Shown one piece after another: positions 61,351 through 64,000 of a stretch of 64,000 bases of DNA. The stretch spans positions 5,997,001 through 6,061,000 of the forward strand of contig OZ023192.1 of the NCBI GenBank assembly GCA_963995505.1, given 5' to 3'. The DNA is from Hypericum androsaemum. Lineage: Eukaryota; Streptophyta; Magnoliopsida; Malpighiales; Hypericaceae. The notes under the pieces are model-generated. The model was not told where the DNA came from. It saw only the letters and a list, made by a program, of their open reading frames with translations, and did no database searches. How positions within the stretch are numbered: the first letter of the stretch is position 1; every line of letters starts with the position of its first letter. A program made the position numbers and the translations under genes.

Positions 61351-62215
61351 GAAACCAAACTTTTTTCCTAATTGTACTTGGGTATTTATGTCTAAAAGGT
61401 TTGCTTAAATAGTAGAATGTCAATTTCAGAAATTTCAATAAGTTGATCGAACATTTTGAACTACAAGATAGTATTGTTCAAATAGGCAAAACTACGGAAT
61501 ACTAAAATACACAGATGAATTTTTTTTTTTTGAGAAACAGATGAAGATGAAATTGAAATTGAAGCTTGTCCAGTGCAATTTCCATGCCTTGACGGAAAAG
61601 ATTCTCCATCTCTCATCCCAATTCCACACATAAAACACAAACTGTATAGTTGTAGTGTACATCATTATACACAAAAGTAGGCTTAAATTTTATGCAATAT
61701 GTGTGCAGGACAACCATACGCTACAGTAGTTGATATTGTGGGCTCTCATCTCATCTCAATTCTGGTACCAGACGACCCATGTTGTTCTCAGTGAAACAGG
61801 AAGAACCCTCGCTTGAATATGCCAAAAAAGAACCCCTTTATTTTGATTCTTTAGATACTAGTAACCAGCCGACTAACGAACCCCAAAAAACTTTTATTAT
61901 GTGGTTCACTAATTAAGATTCAACCCCATAAGATCTGGCATCATAATAAATATCTAATATTAATATATTTTTATAAATTTAAACACAAAAATAGATTAAA
62001 TTAGAACAACTCATTCGTAGTTCGGTCGATAGAAATTTCAAAAGTGACAAGAGTTGTTCATTTTCACAAGGTCCCCTGCGAGCTTTCCAAGTGGAAAGTG
62101 AGTGGGTGAGTGAGTGGGTGAGTGAGTGGGGTTAGCTGGAAGCATCAGTGGAAGTAAGTATTTATGATCTCTGAAATTATATGGATTATCAATTTCACAG
62201 GTCATAATTTATTGG
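58705..62215 (-). repeat. Right arm of the large inverted duplication
   Basis: Reverse complement of the left arm in mirrored order, starting with TTGTCTCTTGCCTTGTCC (58,710; left arm 48,475 on the other strand) and ending at GATTATCAATTTCACAGGTCA (62,190; left 41,350). It carries none of the three left-arm insertions. Its own segment 61,775-62,045 has no clear partner on the left. A GTGAGTGG-type run lies at 62,095-62,130. No gene. Confidence 0.85.
61269..61346. repeat. (CA)n(AT)n compound microsatellite, right arm
   Basis: CA repeats at about 61,264-61,287, then AT repeats at 61,288-61,346. It is the counterpart of the AT tract at 43,082; the CA block is seen only here. Confidence 0.95.
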
Positions 62216-62345
62216 GTAAATCACCTCAGATTTATAGAGTTTGGTATATTTGACTTTCAGAGATTGTATTTTCCAAATAGATTAAAAAATTTAATCTCTT
62301 ATTGATGTCATCAATCATTTCTTTTCTTATTTTATATTTCAAATA
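62215..62345 (+). mobile_element. Possible Mutator-like terminal fragment
   Basis: GGGTAAATCACCTC, GACTTTCAGAGATTG, then TTGATGTCATCAATCATTTCTTTT follow the same word order as the left ends at 26,643 and 45,056. No inverted partner or target duplication was found. Confidence 0.3.
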
Positions 62346-62804
62346 ACTGTTATATCCTAATCTCGATCCCCAAAACTTCCGACTATTTTCTCTTATCATT
62401 TTTCCGACAAACATCCAGTCATCATCTTCTGCCATTCTCTAGCAATTTTTTCGACGACAACCAAAAAAATAACAAAATCATCACCGTCGATTTAAAAAAA
62501 ATAACAAAATCATCTTCGATCTCCGAGTCCGAACTGAAGGAACTAAACAAAATCAAGGAGTTCCATGTCACCTGTGGTTGAATTACTCAACAGCAGCAGC
62601 TAAAATCTTATCCTGTTAATAAAAACAAAAAAATTCAACTTAAGACGATACAACAGAAAAGCACACCAAGCATTCCCAGAGCAATTCCGCAAAGAACACT
62701 ATTCGATCAATTCCATACGCAAACGTTTTGGCTTTCGCTTATCCAACAGAAAAATTCAAAAAGCACACGTCAAGTCTTCAACTGCTTACAAAGAAATCTT
62801 AAGA
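62345..62804. other. Intergenic, no supported gene
   Basis: AT-rich, with AAAAAAATAACAAAATCATC occurring twice (about 62,464 and 62,499). Nothing else recognised. Confidence 0.4.
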
Positions 62805-62883
62805 TTCAAAGGGTCAAGATTCACTTTGGTGTCCAAAGATTTATAAATGCTAAATAAATATATTATGACTGACAATTTATGTT
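62805..62883 (+). repeat. 83-bp direct repeat, copy 2
   Basis: Matches 58,131-58,213 with three or four differences and is cut by the Copia LTR that begins at about 62,880. Confidence 0.85.
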
Positions 62884-63165
62884 TTGTCGATTGACTCAAA
62901 ATCTAAAATTGTATCCTAGTTAGATTCTATGTTAGACTCCTAGTTAGATTATGTTTTAAACTCTTAGGTGACTTAGATAAATTCCATGGATGTATTATGA
63001 TTTGCCTATAAATAGATAGGGGTTCTAACCAAAATGTGTGAGCTTGAGGTGACATGGAGACTCATCAATAAAGATCCCTCTCTCTCCTGTGTATGTAGAC
63101 AATTTGCCAAAATACGTAATCTCTTGTGTCTATTTTGCATTCTTGTTTTTCTTGGATCCCTAACA
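62880..63165 (+). mobile_element. Copia 5' LTR
   Basis: The right end is CCCTAACA (63,158-63,165), followed by the primer site TTGGTATCAAGAGC at about 63,168. A TATA box (CCTATAAATAGAT) lies at about 63,005. The stretch CATCAATAAAGATCCCTCTC to GTATTTTGCA-like sequence is related to the LTR piece at positions 1-114. The left end is set where the 83-bp repeat stops matching. Confidence 0.7.
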
Positions 63166-64000
63166 AATTGGTATCAAGAGCTAGAAGGGAAGTATTGTGG
63201 ATCATGTAGCAAAGTTTGCTTTTGTGAAATTCGATGGATAGCCGAATTTCATGTTATGGCACAGGCATCTCAAGGACCTGCTGATATAGCAAGGAACGGT
63301 CAACACGAAGACAGAGGATTGAAGAGAAGGAAAAGTTGGATTGTGAAAGAGGATCCAGGTCGGAGTCGAAGAAGTTCATTGGAAGTGGCTTCAAGTGCGG
63401 AGAAGGGCACATGAAGATGACTATCTAAGACGAACTGGGAATCAAGAAAATGAGGAGGGATCAGCATCCACAACCATGGCCACATGTTCAGACGGGTTGG
63501 ATGATGACTGACTTTCTGTCTCATCAAGTCCAATGCATCATGATAATCTCTTTTTGTTAGGGACCTTGGATTATAACAGGTATAGTTATAAAAGTAGGCT
63601 AATGAAGGTGGAGAAGGATGCTATGATAGAGATGATGGGCAAAAGGGAATACCTACAGGTTCGTGGGGCACCCTATTGTAGATGGAGTCGCATCAATGAG
63701 TCTGATGAAATAGGAAAATGCTCTCAAGTCATATGCGGTTAGATCATATGAGGAAGCAAGGCTTGACATGAATAGTTTGAGTTCAGTTAGGATTCGCTGA
63801 GACATGGATAGAAAGCTGTGGTTGTTTCATGGAGGCATGGTTGGTAAGGAGTCATGGTTGTCTCGGAGAAATATTGTTAGCTGGGCCCTGCTATGGTTGT
63901 CTAAAGCGCCATGTACATCAAAAATTTGGGGTAGATTTTGTTGGGTATGGAGCCTAAGTACGAGTGAAGTGCTCGGGTAGCTCGAGTGAAGAGCCGTGAG
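63166..64000 (+). pseudogene. Degenerate Copia internal region (runs off the window)
   Basis: The gag start (VAKFAFVKFD-like) is at about 63,205. The sequence then jumps to a basic stretch and a damaged zinc knuckle (FKCGEGHMKMT at about 63,385-63,420), so most of gag is deleted. Many stops follow. A later frame (63533-63742) has no recognisable domain. TTGTTGGGTATGG at about 63,938 may be the start of another LTR, but this cannot be tested here. Confidence 0.6.

Overview
The window is nuclear DNA of a flowering plant, most likely a eudicot. Genes have GT-AG introns, intergenic DNA is very AT-rich, and the families are plant-specific (ZRK pseudokinase, UGT with a PSPG box, ZF-HD homeobox, RUS/DUF647). 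Copia, gypsy, Cassandra-type, LINE and Mutator-like remnants fill the space between genes. The species cannot be named from the sequence alone.

Layout. 0-6.6 kb: an internally deleted Copia element, a ZED1-related pseudokinase gene on the minus strand with an internal duplication, and a degenerate Copia element. 7-11.4 kb: a gypsy RT scrap and a two-exon UDP-glucosyltransferase gene (minus). 11.5-16.7 kb: AT-rich DNA with tandem duplications. 16.76-24.29 kb: a 16-exon SART3/Prp24-like splicing-factor gene (plus) carrying two nonsense codons, a frameshift and a lost splice acceptor. 24.3-36.5 kb: gene-poor DNA with a 401-bp Mutator-like MITE, LINE scraps, a complete solo LTR carrying 5S-rRNA-like sequence, and a long hairpin. 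37.1-38.0 kb: an intact intronless ZF-HD homeobox gene. 38.8-40.0 kb: a gypsy mosaic.

41.3-62.2 kb is a large inverted duplication. The left arm (about 41,330-48,490) and right arm (about 58,705-62,215) read as patchy reverse complements of each other and enclose a 10-kb spacer. The spacer holds RUS6 (13 exons, minus, first exon damaged), a LINE scrap and a frameshifted kelch-like pseudogene. The left arm carries three later insertions that the right arm lacks: a TRIM-like element, a small Copia element and a 1.8-kb Mutator-like element with captured Copia sequence. The right arm therefore supplies the empty sites. The window ends in another degenerate Copia element.

The genes do not form a pathway. 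They are independent plant genes: immune adaptor, glycosylation, U4/U6 snRNP recycling, developmental transcription factor, and a DUF647 membrane-associated protein. No RNA gene, CRISPR array or prokaryotic system was seen. All exon boundaries were inferred by eye from splice consensus, reading phase and remembered family similarity.
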